Shown: one piece after another, positions 1-7,724 of the stretch | Numbering within the stretch: the stretch's first letter is position 1 | How the letters are laid out: each line of letters opens with the position of its first letter | Assembly (NCBI GenBank): GCA_964405465.1 | Contig: CAYONZ010000048.1 | Span: 1 to 23,726, forward strand | From: CAYONZ01 sp964405465 | Lineage (GTDB): Bacteria > Bdellovibrionota > Bdellovibrionia > Bdellovibrionales > JAMPXM01 | DNA: 23,726 nt | Direction of reading: 5' to 3' | Program-made: the position numbers and the translations under genes | The notes under the pieces: generated by a model | Database searches by the model: none | Told to the model about the DNA's origin: nothing | Seen by the model: only the letters and a program-made list of their open reading frames with translations

Positions 1-36
1 AGCGGGATGAAATGTCACTCCGCTCCTTAGTACGAT

Positions 37-183
37 CTACCTATGAGTCAATACGAAGTCCTCCCCATCACCAGGATCCCCAGCAAAGTTACTGCTTTTT
101 GGTGGAGCTCCGTCCCCTCCGGTGGAATCAGGTGTCGAGGTGTTAGTTGAACAGAGTGATTTTAAAAAACCTTTGTTTTTCAT
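37..183 (-). CDS. Small Gly/Pro/Ser-rich peptide, 48 aa, divergent from the TIGR02147 regulator
   Basis: The reading frame is open further upstream, but the ATG at 183 is preceded by AAGGAG at good spacing, so I start there. The product begins MKNKGFLKSLCS and then becomes low-complexity and hydrophilic, rich in Thr/Ser/Pro/Gly/Asp, ending DGEDFVLTHR. The single Cys at residue 11 follows a short basic stretch, but there is no hydrophobic signal core, so it is neither a normal lipoprotein nor a membrane peptide. It is transcribed away from the regulator at 331 and shares its repeat-rich upstream gap. I do not recognise the family. A substrate or signal peptide for the neighbouring regulator is only a guess. 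The strong ribosome-binding site is the main reason to believe it is real. Confidence 0.55.
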   Translation of the reverse strand: MKNKGFLKSLCSTNTSTPDSTGGDGAPPKSSNFAGDPGDGEDFVLTHR

Positions 184-270
184 ATAGTTATTCTCCTTGT
201 TTTGAATTGCAGAACGAATCACGATGCGATGAATCATAGAGCAAGATGAATTGATGCGATATATCAATAT

Positions 271-320
271 GGTAAATAGTAAATGTCTTATTTTACTATA
301 GGTAAATATTAAAGTTACCT
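271..320. promoter_or_regulatory. Repeat cluster (candidate operator) between the peptide gene and the regulator
   Basis: Three overlapping symmetries lie in 50 bases. A direct repeat GGTAAATAGTAAA (271-283) recurs as GGTAAATATTAAA (301-313), 12 of 13 identical and 30 bases apart. A perfect 8-base inverted repeat, ATAGTAAA (276-283) with TTTACTAT (292-299), has an 8-base spacer. A second inverted repeat, AGGTAA (300-305) with TTACCT (315-320), has a 9-base spacer and ends just before the regulator's AGGAG. The 30-base period is close to three helical turns, as expected for two dimers bound on one face. The binding protein is unknown; the adjacent regulator is the obvious candidate. Confidence 0.5.
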
Positions 321-330
321 CAGGAGCCCC

Positions 331-1134
331 ATGCACTCAGTCTTTGACCACACCGACTACCGTCAATACCTCAACTCCTGGATGGACTCCCAAGACCGAA
401 AACGTGGTCTACGCGCACAACTGGCTGAAGCGGCTAAGATCAGCCCAACCATGTTGACCCTCATTATGAAGGGAGAAAAAAATCTTTCACAAGAACAGGC
501 TCTCGAGCTCTGTGAATTTATTGGCCTTGGCGAAAAAGAGTCGGAGTATTTTTTTCTGATGGTCGATCTTGCTCGGGCAGGCACCACAAAACTAAGACAG
601 AAAATCCAACAAAAACTTCAAGCTTCACAAAAGGCGGCCCAAAAAGTTGAGGCACGAGTTCGACAGGATCTGGAACTAAGCGAACAAATAAAATCTATTT
701 ACTACTCAAGCTGGACCTATACCGGAATTCGCAATCTTGCAGCTACCGAAAAGTTCAAGAACGCCAAAGAACTTGCCCAGCACCTCAACCTCCCTGTTTC
801 TGGAGTGGCAAAGGTCGTGGAGTTCTTGCTTGAAAATAAATTATGTTTAGAAAAAAATGGTCGACTCTCCTATGGGCCAACCTATACCCATCTCTCCACC
901 GATTCGCCACATGTGAACAAACAACATCAAAATTGGAGAATTCGCGGATTCACTATGATGGAGCAACGTCGAGACTCAGATTTTTTCTACACCTGTCCAA
1001 TGTCCCTTTCACATGACGCCGCCAATGAAATTCGAAAACTCCTTCCTACTTTTGTAGAACAGGTTCTCAAGACAATTGCGCCCAGTGCATGCGAAGAAGT
1101 GAAGTGCCTGAATATTGATTGGTTCGAATATTAA
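331..1134 (+). CDS. TIGR02147/DUF4423-family regulatory protein
   Basis: This 267-residue protein has the family layout. An N-terminal YRQYLNSW segment is followed by a helix-turn-helix-like region at about residues 27-66 (ISPTMLTLIMKGEKNLS). Next come the EYFFLMVDLARA helix, a Lys/Gln-rich coiled helix (about 87-115), a second winged-helix-like region with YYSSWTYTGIRNL and KELAQHLNLPVSGVAKVVEFL, and the typical C-terminal LNIDWFEY. The ATG at 331 has AGGAG six bases or so upstream. The family is expanded in Bdellovibrio and Fibrobacter and is presumed to bind DNA; I know of no firmly established ligand. It stands divergent from a small peptide gene, and its TAA overlaps the HMG-CoA lyase stop codon on the other strand by three bases. 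Confidence 0.85.
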   Translation: MHSVFDHTDYRQYLNSWMDSQDRKRGLRAQLAEAAKISPTMLTLIMKGEKNLSQEQALELCEFIGLGEKESEYFFLMVDLARAGTTKLRQKIQQKLQASQKAAQKVEARVRQDLELSEQIKSIYYSSWTYTGIRNLAATEKFKNAKELAQHLNLPVSGVAKVVEFLLENKLCLEKNGRLSYGPTYTHLSTDSPHVNKQHQNWRIRGFTMMEQRRDSDFFYTCPMSLSHDAANEIRKLLPTFVEQVLKTIAPSACEEVKCLNIDWFEY

Positions 1135-2042
1135 ATTGGACGCACTCGCGGGATTCCAGCCTTACCCACACGCGAAGGCAGCTCATGACCAATTTCATTT
1201 TCGATCCATTTATTTACAGTCAAAAGCTTTTCGAGATCAATTTTAGTGTCTAGCCCCATTTCGTGCAAAAGAAACACAACATCTTCGGTTGCCAAATTTC
1301 CCGCAGAACTCGGAGCATACGGACAACCGCCGAGTCCCCCAACACTCGAATCAAAGACTTCGATTCCCTGCTCAAGACTCGCGACAACATTGGCCAAAGC
1401 CAATCCCCGCGTATCATGAAAATGCATCGCCAATCTGTCTACTCCAACAGCCGACACCAATGCCTGCACAATTCTTTTTACCTGTTTAGGATTTGAAACA
1501 CCGATTGTGTCGCCTATCGAAATTTCGTACATTCCCATAGCCAACATCTTTTCAGCGAGCTCAACAACTTTAGCTTCTGACACTTTTCCTTCAAACGGAC
1601 AGCCAAAGCACATACTCAGATATCCACGGACACGCATCTTTTTGGTCTTCGCAACCTCCACCACCTCTGAAAAACGCTGCAAGCTTTCATCAATCGTGCA
1701 ATTGATATTCTTACGTGAAAATGATTCGCTTGCAGACCCAAAAACTGAAATTTGCTCGACACCCACGCGAACAGCATCTTGCATGCCTCGCATATTGGGA
1801 ACCAGAGCTGACAAATTTACGTTTTGAAAATCCAGTGGTGCAGCTTTGGCCAACATAAACACTTCATCAGATTTCGCCATTTGTGGAACCCATTGCGGTG
1901 AAACAAAGGCACCAGCTTCGATCTCCCGCACTCCAGCTTCTGCCAACTTGCGGACAAACTCAAAGCGCGTTTTGGGCGACAAAATTCTTGCTTCATTTTG
2001 CAATCCATCCCGTGGCCCCACTTCAACAATTCGAATTCCCAT
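1131..2042 (-). CDS. mvaB: Hydroxymethylglutaryl-CoA lyase
   Basis: The enzyme cleaves HMG-CoA to acetoacetate and acetyl-CoA, the last step of leucine breakdown. The 303-residue length is normal. Visible family residues are VGPRDGLQNE near the N-terminus (Arg11 and Asp12), the metal ligands in HFHDTRG (His207, His209), and the active-site loop GGLGGCPYAPSSAGN with catalytic Cys240 and Asn249. This separates it from homocitrate and isopropylmalate synthases, which share the TIM barrel but lack that cysteine loop. GAGGGGGA lies six bases before the ATG. It is the last gene of the liu operon, 53 bases after the biotin carrier gene. Its stop codon overlaps that of the convergent regulator, leaving no room for a terminator between them. 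Confidence 0.95.
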   Translation of the reverse strand: MGIRIVEVGPRDGLQNEARILSPKTRFEFVRKLAEAGVREIEAGAFVSPQWVPQMAKSDEVFMLAKAAPLDFQNVNLSALVPNMRGMQDAVRVGVEQISVFGSASESFSRKNINCTIDESLQRFSEVVEVAKTKKMRVRGYLSMCFGCPFEGKVSEAKVVELAEKMLAMGMYEISIGDTIGVSNPKQVKRIVQALVSAVGVDRLAMHFHDTRGLALANVVASLEQGIEVFDSSVGGLGGCPYAPSSAGNLATEDVVFLLHEMGLDTKIDLEKLLTVNKWIENEIGHELPSRVGKAGIPRVRPI

Positions 2043-2095
2043 TCTAATCCCCCTCGAATTATCAACATGCTCTCCAAACCAATCAGTTCAATGAG

Positions 2096-2482
2096 CTAAG
2101 TCTCTTCGGCTGCTTTCTTCTTTACATGGGCAAGCTTTTGCCCCAACTGCACTTGATCAAGTGGTCGACAAACCACTTCGGTAATCAAACCATCATGTGG
2201 AGCCGTCAATGAGTATTCCATTTTCATGGCCTCCATAACGACGAGCAAATCTCCTGACTTCACCTCTTGCGCTTTTTCCACACATACTTTGACAATTTTT
2301 CCAGGCATTGGTGCCTTTATCTCTCCATCATTTTGCGCTGTGCTTGTTTTGGATCGACGTCCCTTTTGGAGCGGCTCATAAACAAAAGTTTCACCGGCAA
2401 CATGTGCCCACAAAACACCTCGGTGGCGCAAGACAGTTCCCTGCACCATTTCCCCATTGATTTCAAAGACCAGATTTTTCAT
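2096..2482 (-). CDS. Biotin carboxyl carrier protein of methylcrotonyl-CoA carboxylase (free-standing)
   Basis: This 128-residue protein carries biotin between the carboxylase half-reactions. The biotinyl/lipoyl domain spans about residues 55-122, with the biotinylation motif EAMKM at 84-88 (Lys87) and the mirror turn APMPGKI. The frame is open to a TTG at 2506, but the ATG at 2482 has GGAG seven bases upstream. It also overlaps the preceding gene's TGA as ATGA, so I choose it. In most methylcrotonyl-CoA carboxylases this domain is the C-terminus of the alpha subunit; here it is a separate gene directly after the biotin carboxylase. Residues 1-50, before the biotinyl domain, resemble what remains of the BT linker region of such subunits. 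That last point is inference. Confidence 0.9.
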   Translation of the reverse strand: MKNLVFEINGEMVQGTVLRHRGVLWAHVAGETFVYEPLQKGRRSKTSTAQNDGEIKAPMPGKIVKVCVEKAQEVKSGDLLVVMEAMKMEYSLTAPHDGLITEVVCRPLDQVQLGQKLAHVKKKAAEET

Positions 2483-3978
2483 AACAATCTCCAACGTGAC
2501 GCCCAAACGCTTTGTTGAACTTCTAATTCATAATTCTCTGATCCTTTTGAAACTGCCTGACCATATTGCGGAGCCAAAGCGAAGGCTTTCTCTAAAAACA
2601 TTTTTTCATTCAAAGTAGGCTCGCGAGGCTCAATCCCATTCGGAAAAAATTTATTAATAAACTGTGTATTCATGCTTCCATTAATAAAATCTGGATGAGT
2701 CAAAATCGCCTTCAAATATGGAATATTTAGTTTCACACCAAAAACAACTGTTTCATCCAAAACACGCAGCATCTTACGAATTGCACGAGGCCGTGTTTCA
2801 TCCCACACAATCACTTTTGCAATCATCGGATCATAGTATGGAGTCACTTCATCTCCAGCCTCGAATCCAACTTCAAAACGTCGCCCCGGTCCTTCTGGCC
2901 AATGCATAAACAAAATCTCTCCTGTTGATGGAATTCCTTTGTTGTATGCATCCTCAGCATAAATTCGACACTCAATTGCATGGCCACGTGGCTGCAACTC
3001 TTCAGTCGGCCACAATCTAAACTCATTTGCTGCGGTCAAAATTTGAGCCTTAACCAAATCAACACCCAAAACCATTTCTGTTACCGGATGCTCAACCTGC
3101 AAACGCGTGTTCATTTCCAAAAAATAGAATGATCCGTCTTGAACTAAAAACTCAACAGTGCCCGCTCCATTGTAGGAGGCCGCCTCTGCTAATGCGACGG
3201 CAGCTTTGCCCATCTCTTGTCGCAACTTCTCTGGCAATGCTGGAGAAAGTGATTCTTCGATAATTTTCTGATGGCGTCTTTGCACTGAACACTCACGCTC
3301 AAATAAATGCACACACTTACCTAAAGAATCCCCAAAAACTTGAAACTCAATGTGTTTGGCTCGGTCGAGATATTTTTCTAAAAACACAGTGGCATTTCCA
3401 AATGCACTCAGAGCTTCTCTTTGTGCCGAGGCAATTTGCTCTGAGGCCTCTCCCGCATGGTGAATCACCTTCATACCACGACCACCGCCCCCAGCAGCTG
3501 CTTTAACAATGACTGGATACCCAATCCGATCACACTCTTTCACCAATACTGCCACAGATTGATCGCTTCCCATATATCCAGGAACTGTCGGAACTTTTGC
3601 CTTTTGAATGATCTGTTTCGCCGAAATTTTGTCGCCAAGTTTGCGAATTGTCTCAGGCTTGGGCCCAATAAAAATCAATCCAGCATCCAAACAGGCCTGA
3701 GCAAAATCGGCATTTTCTGACAAAAATCCAAACCCAGGGTGCACGGCCTGGGCCCCGCCGGCCAGAGCCCCCTGCACATTGGCTTGCACATTTAAATAAC
3801 TTTCATTTGTGGGAGCAGGTCCAATGCAAATTTTTTGGTCAGCCATTCTAAAGGCTCTGGTGCCAACATCAGCCTCTGAGTGAAGGAGCACTGTTTTTAA
3901 ACCTAACTCATGACAGGCATGAATTACTCGAACGGCAACTTCACCGCGATTGGCAATTGCTACTGTTTTAATCTTCAT
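2479..3978 (-). CDS. liuD: Methylcrotonyl-CoA carboxylase, biotin carboxylase subunit
   Basis: The protein uses ATP and bicarbonate to carboxylate biotin. Its 499 residues hold a complete biotin carboxylase: AIANRGEVAVRV at the N-terminus, HPGFGFLSENADFA (about 80-93), the ATP-grasp Gly-rich loop GGGGRGMK (163-170), and EMNTRLQVEHPVTE (288-301) with the catalytic Arg and Glu. The C-terminal 50 residues extend past the carboxylase core, but there is no biotinyl domain; it lies in the next gene. ATGA overlaps join it to both neighbours, the hydratase upstream and the carrier protein downstream. The substrate is assigned from the surrounding leucine-catabolic genes, since the domain alone cannot tell methylcrotonyl- from propionyl- or acetyl-CoA carboxylase. 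The gene symbol follows Pseudomonas liu usage. Confidence 0.9.
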   Translation of the reverse strand: MKIKTVAIANRGEVAVRVIHACHELGLKTVLLHSEADVGTRAFRMADQKICIGPAPTNESYLNVQANVQGALAGGAQAVHPGFGFLSENADFAQACLDAGLIFIGPKPETIRKLGDKISAKQIIQKAKVPTVPGYMGSDQSVAVLVKECDRIGYPVIVKAAAGGGGRGMKVIHHAGEASEQIASAQREALSAFGNATVFLEKYLDRAKHIEFQVFGDSLGKCVHLFERECSVQRRHQKIIEESLSPALPEKLRQEMGKAAVALAEAASYNGAGTVEFLVQDGSFYFLEMNTRLQVEHPVTEMVLGVDLVKAQILTAANEFRLWPTEELQPRGHAIECRIYAEDAYNKGIPSTGEILFMHWPEGPGRRFEVGFEAGDEVTPYYDPMIAKVIVWDETRPRAIRKMLRVLDETVVFGVKLNIPYLKAILTHPDFINGSMNTQFINKFFPNGIEPREPTLNEKMFLEKAFALAPQYGQAVSKGSENYELEVQQSVWASRWRLL

Positions 3979-4769
3979 TTGGAATCACCTCTTGCCCAAG
4001 AGGGTTTTCGCTTTTCAAAAAAACTACGTAACCCCTCCTGTCCCTCTGCACTCACCCGCCGTTCTGCAATAACCTTTGTGGTCTTTCCGCGAATCTCAGG
4101 CCACGTTGGATTAGTTCCCAAAAATCGCAAAAGTGCTTTCGTCTCTTTCATCGCAATCACACCGTTGTTCAAAATACGCGATTTTATTTTGGCCAATTGG
4201 ATCTCGAGATCTGCCCTTGCCCCAACAAAGTGCACAAGCCCAGCATGTAAGGCATCAGTTGCTGAAAAAACCTCGGCACTTAAAGCAAATCTATGCAAAA
4301 ACGAGGTATGAATTTTCTCGGCCAGAAAAGGACTGATCACCGATGGAACCAGTCCCAACCTTACTTCACTCAGACAAAATTGAGTTTGCTCATCTGCAAG
4401 CGCAATATCACAACACGCCGCAAGTCCAATGGCTCCACCCATCACATGACCATGCAAGATGCCGACAACTGGAACCGGACAGCCACGCAAAAAATAAAAA
4501 AGCTGATAGAGTTTTTCAGAGTCTTCTTTATTTTCATCAAACGAAAACTTGGCCATGGACTGCATCCATCCTAGATCAGCTCCAGAACAAAAGCTTTTTC
4601 CTTCACCCCTTAAAAGTACCACCGAGCAGTCAAATTCGGGATCATGTGTGGCTAAAAATGCCTCGGTCAATTCAGCAATCATCTCTGGGTTAAATGCATT
4701 GTGAACCTCTGGACGTTGCAAAATAACTTCATAAACGGAATCTTTTTTTTCAATTCTAATATTTCTCAT
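3975..4769 (-). CDS. liuC: Methylglutaconyl-CoA hydratase (enoyl-CoA hydratase family)
   Basis: This crotonase-fold protein of 264 residues should hydrate 3-methylglutaconyl-CoA to HMG-CoA. The oxyanion-hole segments are visible as SFCSGADLGWM (from residue 59) and GHVMGGAIGL (107-116), followed by DIALADEQTQFCLSEVRLGLVPSVI. The GADLxWM form and the position between the carboxylase subunits and upstream of HMG-CoA lyase point to methylglutaconyl-CoA rather than a general fatty-acid hydratase. It starts five bases after the MCC beta stop with only a weak TAGG ribosome site, suggesting translational coupling, and its TGA overlaps the next ATG. Confidence 0.9.
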   Translation of the reverse strand: MRNIRIEKKDSVYEVILQRPEVHNAFNPEMIAELTEAFLATHDPEFDCSVVLLRGEGKSFCSGADLGWMQSMAKFSFDENKEDSEKLYQLFYFLRGCPVPVVGILHGHVMGGAIGLAACCDIALADEQTQFCLSEVRLGLVPSVISPFLAEKIHTSFLHRFALSAEVFSATDALHAGLVHFVGARADLEIQLAKIKSRILNNGVIAMKETKALLRFLGTNPTWPEIRGKTTKVIAERRVSAEGQEGLRSFFEKRKPSWARGDSK

Positions 4770-4774
4770 ACAAC

Positions 4775-6385
4775 CTACATTCTAAAGACACCAGTCTGTT
4801 GTGGTCCCCATTCACGATTCAAACTTGCACTAATGCCAAGACCAAGAATTCGCCGTGTGTCCTTGGGGTCGATGATTCCATCGTCCCACAATCGCGCACT
4901 CGAATAATATGCAGAGCTCTCCGCTTCGTACTTCGCAAGAGTTGGCGCCTTGAACTTTTGTTGATCGTCGATCGACATAGACTGACCTTTTTCAGCAAGC
5001 TGATCCATCTTGACCGTTAGCAAAACATTCGCAGCCTGCTCGCCACCCATTACCGAAATCTTCGCATTTGGCCACATCCACAACTGTCGAGGCTGGAATG
5101 CACGTCCACACATTCCGTAATTTCCTGCACCATATGAACCACCGATGACCACGGTAAACTTTGGAACATTCGCATTGCTGACGGCCATCACCATTTTTGC
5201 TCCGTGTTTCGCAATACCCTCGTTCTCATATTTTCTACCGACCATAAAGCCAGTGATGTTTTGTAAAAAAACCAATGGAATATTTCTCTGGCAACAAAGT
5301 TCAATAAAATGGGTTGCCTTCAATGCGCTCTCACTAAACAAAACGCCATTGTTCGCGACAATTCCAACAGGATATCCCCAAATATGCGCAAACCCCGTCA
5401 CCACCGTTTGTGCATAGCGCTCTTTGAATTCATGAAACTTACTGCCATCTACAACTCGTGCAATAATCTCGCGAACATCAAATGGTTTTCGAGAGTCAGC
5501 AGGAATCACACCATAGATTTCTTCGGCTGCAAAGAGTGGCTCCTCTACTTTCTGCATTTTTACCTGTTGCACCTTACGCTTATTCAAATGGGCAACGATG
5601 GAACGGGTGATCTCCACGGCGTGAGCATCATCATCTGCATAGTGATCTGTCACACCACTTACATCGCAATGGACCTCAGCTCCCCCTAAATCCTGTGCTG
5701 TCACAACTTCTCCAGTGGCAGCCTTTACCAAGGGAGGTCCACCTAAAAAAATCGTGCCATTGCCCTTCACTATGACATTCTCATCACTCATGGCCGGCAC
5801 ATAGGCACCACCAGCTGTGCAACTTCCCATCACCACTGAAATCTGTGAAACACCTAAGGCAGACATCCGAGCCTGGTTATAAAAAATTCGTCCAAAATGC
5901 TCACGATCCGGAAATACTTCGGCTTGAAGAGGCAAAAACGCTCCGCCACTGTCGACCAAATAAATACAAGGAAGGCCGTTTTCTTGTGCAATCTCCTGTG
6001 CCCGCAGATGTTTCTTCACGGTCATCGGAAAATAAGTTCCACCCTTTACGGTGGCATCATTCGCTACAATGATACACTCTTGTCCACTCACTACGCCGAT
6101 TCCCGTAATCACACCCGCTGCTGGAGCGGCTCCCTCATACATGTCCCAGGCAGCAAAGGTTGAGAACTCCAAAAATGCGGTATCAGCATCAAGCAATGCC
6201 TCCACTCGCTCTCGTGCTGTCAATTTTCCGCGAGATTTATGTCGCTGAATTGCCTCTTCACCACCACCGTTTTTAACAACATCCAAACGGCTTCGCCATA
6301 ACTGCAAATAAGCTTCGAACGCCTTTTTATTTTCTAAGTACTCTGGTGAATGAATATTTATTTTCGATTCAATTGTGTTCATCAT
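4775..6385 (-). CDS. liuB: Methylcrotonyl-CoA carboxylase, carboxyltransferase (beta) subunit
   Basis: This subunit transfers the carboxyl group from biotin to 3-methylcrotonyl-CoA. Its 536 residues match the usual length. Family sequences include SRGKLTARERVEALLD, VDSGGAFLPLQAEVFPD, GSCTAGGAYVPAMSDE, FLQNITGFMVGRKYE and, near the C-terminus, GGSYGAGNYGMCGRAFQPR and MGGEQAANVL. The last set is typical of methylcrotonyl- and geranyl-CoA carboxylases rather than propionyl-CoA carboxylase. It is the first gene of the five-gene catabolic run. Two ATGs are adjacent at the start (6385 and 6382) with only a GAAGAAGAA purine stretch upstream, so the exact start is uncertain by one codon. A 126-base gap separates it from the hotdog gene upstream and probably holds the operon promoter. 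Confidence 0.95.
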   Translation of the reverse strand: MMNTIESKINIHSPEYLENKKAFEAYLQLWRSRLDVVKNGGGEEAIQRHKSRGKLTARERVEALLDADTAFLEFSTFAAWDMYEGAAPAAGVITGIGVVSGQECIIVANDATVKGGTYFPMTVKKHLRAQEIAQENGLPCIYLVDSGGAFLPLQAEVFPDREHFGRIFYNQARMSALGVSQISVVMGSCTAGGAYVPAMSDENVIVKGNGTIFLGGPPLVKAATGEVVTAQDLGGAEVHCDVSGVTDHYADDDAHAVEITRSIVAHLNKRKVQQVKMQKVEEPLFAAEEIYGVIPADSRKPFDVREIIARVVDGSKFHEFKERYAQTVVTGFAHIWGYPVGIVANNGVLFSESALKATHFIELCCQRNIPLVFLQNITGFMVGRKYENEGIAKHGAKMVMAVSNANVPKFTVVIGGSYGAGNYGMCGRAFQPRQLWMWPNAKISVMGGEQAANVLLTVKMDQLAEKGQSMSIDDQQKFKAPTLAKYEAESSAYYSSARLWDDGIIDPKDTRRILGLGISASLNREWGPQQTGVFRM

Positions 6386-6511
6386 GACTATTCTTCTTCT
6401 GTGTTTTTATTTAATGCTCATCTTTGGTTGAATTTCTTTTTTTCTTTTCTATGCGATCCGCTTGAGGGAACCCGTGGTGCCCAGGTACCGCATCAAATTG
6501 TCACAAAATAT

Positions 6512-7117
6512 CTAAAGGCTCACCTGTCCCAACTTTTCAGGACAAGAAATTTCGTATGAAAGCAGTGCTTCGCAAACCAACTGCTCCTTCTTATCATAGA
6601 CCTGAACCAAAAGTTCGTGCCTCACAATGTCCCCCTGTCTCGCTTTAAAATACATGGCCTCGACATCCTCCGGATTCAAAACCGCTCGCGCAATAACATC
6701 CGACTCGGCCGCCTTTAAAAGCTTGATTTGCAAATCGCGCAGAGCCACCAACACATCTAGGGATGGCGATCGCATCCATATTTGTCGACCAACCTCTTCG
6801 CAGAGTGAAATCAAGGCCCCTACATGTAGGCCGCCCCCAACACCAAGATTTTTCCAGCGATGTGGCAACAGGAACTCTAATTTGTCCTCGGTACTTTCGT
6901 GCAGTTCAATGCCCGTCCCCAAAATGAACGGCACCTCAGAATATGACGCAATATTTAACACCTGCTTTCCAAGCCAGGGATTTTTTTCGCTGAGCATCTC
7001 ACCCAGAGCCTTTGGATCTTTTATGGTTTCTTGAACCTGATTGCGAATCACCGGCAAGAGATTTCCGAGCTGTTCCGCCATTATTTTCAAATTTTGGAGT
7101 TTCAAACGATCGTTCAT
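6512..7117 (-). CDS. Hotdog-fold, thioesterase-like protein (DUF4442-like)
   Basis: This 201-residue protein has a helical N-terminus of about 60 residues, then a hotdog-like core. The core shows FLLPHRWKNLGVGGGLHVGALISLCEEVGRQIW, the long central helix after a Gly-rich turn, followed by strands (IKLLKAAESDVIARAVL, IVRHELLVQVYDKKEQLVCEALLSYEI). I assign the fold from this pattern, not from a signature. AAGGA lies six bases before the ATG. It lies on the same strand directly before the methylcrotonyl-CoA carboxylase operon, so action on an acyl-CoA is plausible, but the substrate cannot be read from the sequence. Confidence 0.6.
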   Translation of the reverse strand: MNDRLKLQNLKIMAEQLGNLLPVIRNQVQETIKDPKALGEMLSEKNPWLGKQVLNIASYSEVPFILGTGIELHESTEDKLEFLLPHRWKNLGVGGGLHVGALISLCEEVGRQIWMRSPSLDVLVALRDLQIKLLKAAESDVIARAVLNPEDVEAMYFKARQGDIVRHELLVQVYDKKEQLVCEALLSYEISCPEKLGQVSL

Positions 7118-7252
7118 TTGTGTTCCTTTTTGAATTTACTCATATTAGAGTTTAAGGGTATCAGCATTTTGCGAGCTTTTGCACTAACTTTGCGCCAACT
7201 CTGCAACAGTCTCGCAGGAGCCATTTAACAGATTTTTTTATATATAAAATCA

Positions 7253-7268
7253 AACACGGCAACGTGTT
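7253..7268. promoter_or_regulatory. Inverted repeat 16 bases upstream of the 7284 gene
   Basis: AACACG (7253-7258) and CGTGTT (7263-7268) are perfect inverted arms around GCAA. The site lies between an AT-rich TATATAAAAT stretch (7241-7250), a possible -10 region, and the ATG at 7284. It could be an operator or a small leader hairpin; the spacing allows either. Confidence 0.35.
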
Positions 7269-7283
7269 GGGGACAGGATAGAA

Positions 7284-7724
7284 ATGAAGTATTTTAGTGT
7301 CATCATTTTGTTACTCGCTCTTTGTACAACCTGGAAACTAACTGCCGAAGACAATTCGGGACGCACTCAAGACACTCACCTCCTTGAAGAGAAAGTCGAA
7401 GAGACAATCACGCAATATATTAAAAATAAAAAGCCCGAAGTTGAAGATGTCGTCTTTCTACAAAACTATACTGAAATCCTTAAAGAGGGCCACGAAGTCG
7501 CCATTCACTTTAAATACCAATTCACCGAAAACCTTAAAACCGATAAAAGCTCTGCCCAGACCTTTCAAGGACATGTCCTTTTAACTTCAGAAGACGGGCA
7601 AAATTGGAAATGGGAAGACGAACAAATAGGTTCGGCTTTGATTGAATTTTTACAAGGCATCACCATTAATCCAACCAAAACCCCTGCACAACAAGAGACT
7701 CCACCTGCAGAACAACATAATTAA
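7284..7724 (+). CDS. Exported protein of unknown function, 146 aa
   Basis: A clean signal peptide (MKYFSVIILLLALCTTWKLTA, cleavage near residue 21) precedes a charged, Glu-rich mature chain that ends in a Pro/Gln-rich tail (TPAQQETPPAEQHN). The middle has alternating hydrophobic segments such as HEVAIHFKYQF and FQGHVLLTSEDGQNWKWED, suggesting a small beta-sheet domain. I do not recognise the family. AGGA lies six bases upstream of the ATG. Its TAA is directly followed by the ATG of the methyltransferase gene with no base between, so the two are almost certainly co-transcribed. The mature product is expected in the periplasm. Confidence 0.75.
   Translation: MKYFSVIILLLALCTTWKLTAEDNSGRTQDTHLLEEKVEETITQYIKNKKPEVEDVVFLQNYTEILKEGHEVAIHFKYQFTENLKTDKSSAQTFQGHVLLTSEDGQNWKWEDEQIGSALIEFLQGITINPTKTPAQQETPPAEQHN

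Noticed and set aside
6430..6500. Hairpin-like ATGCG...CGCAT arms between the hotdog and MCC beta genes as a terminator
   Set aside because: Arms are imperfect and on the minus strand they are followed by an A-rich, not T-rich, stretch.
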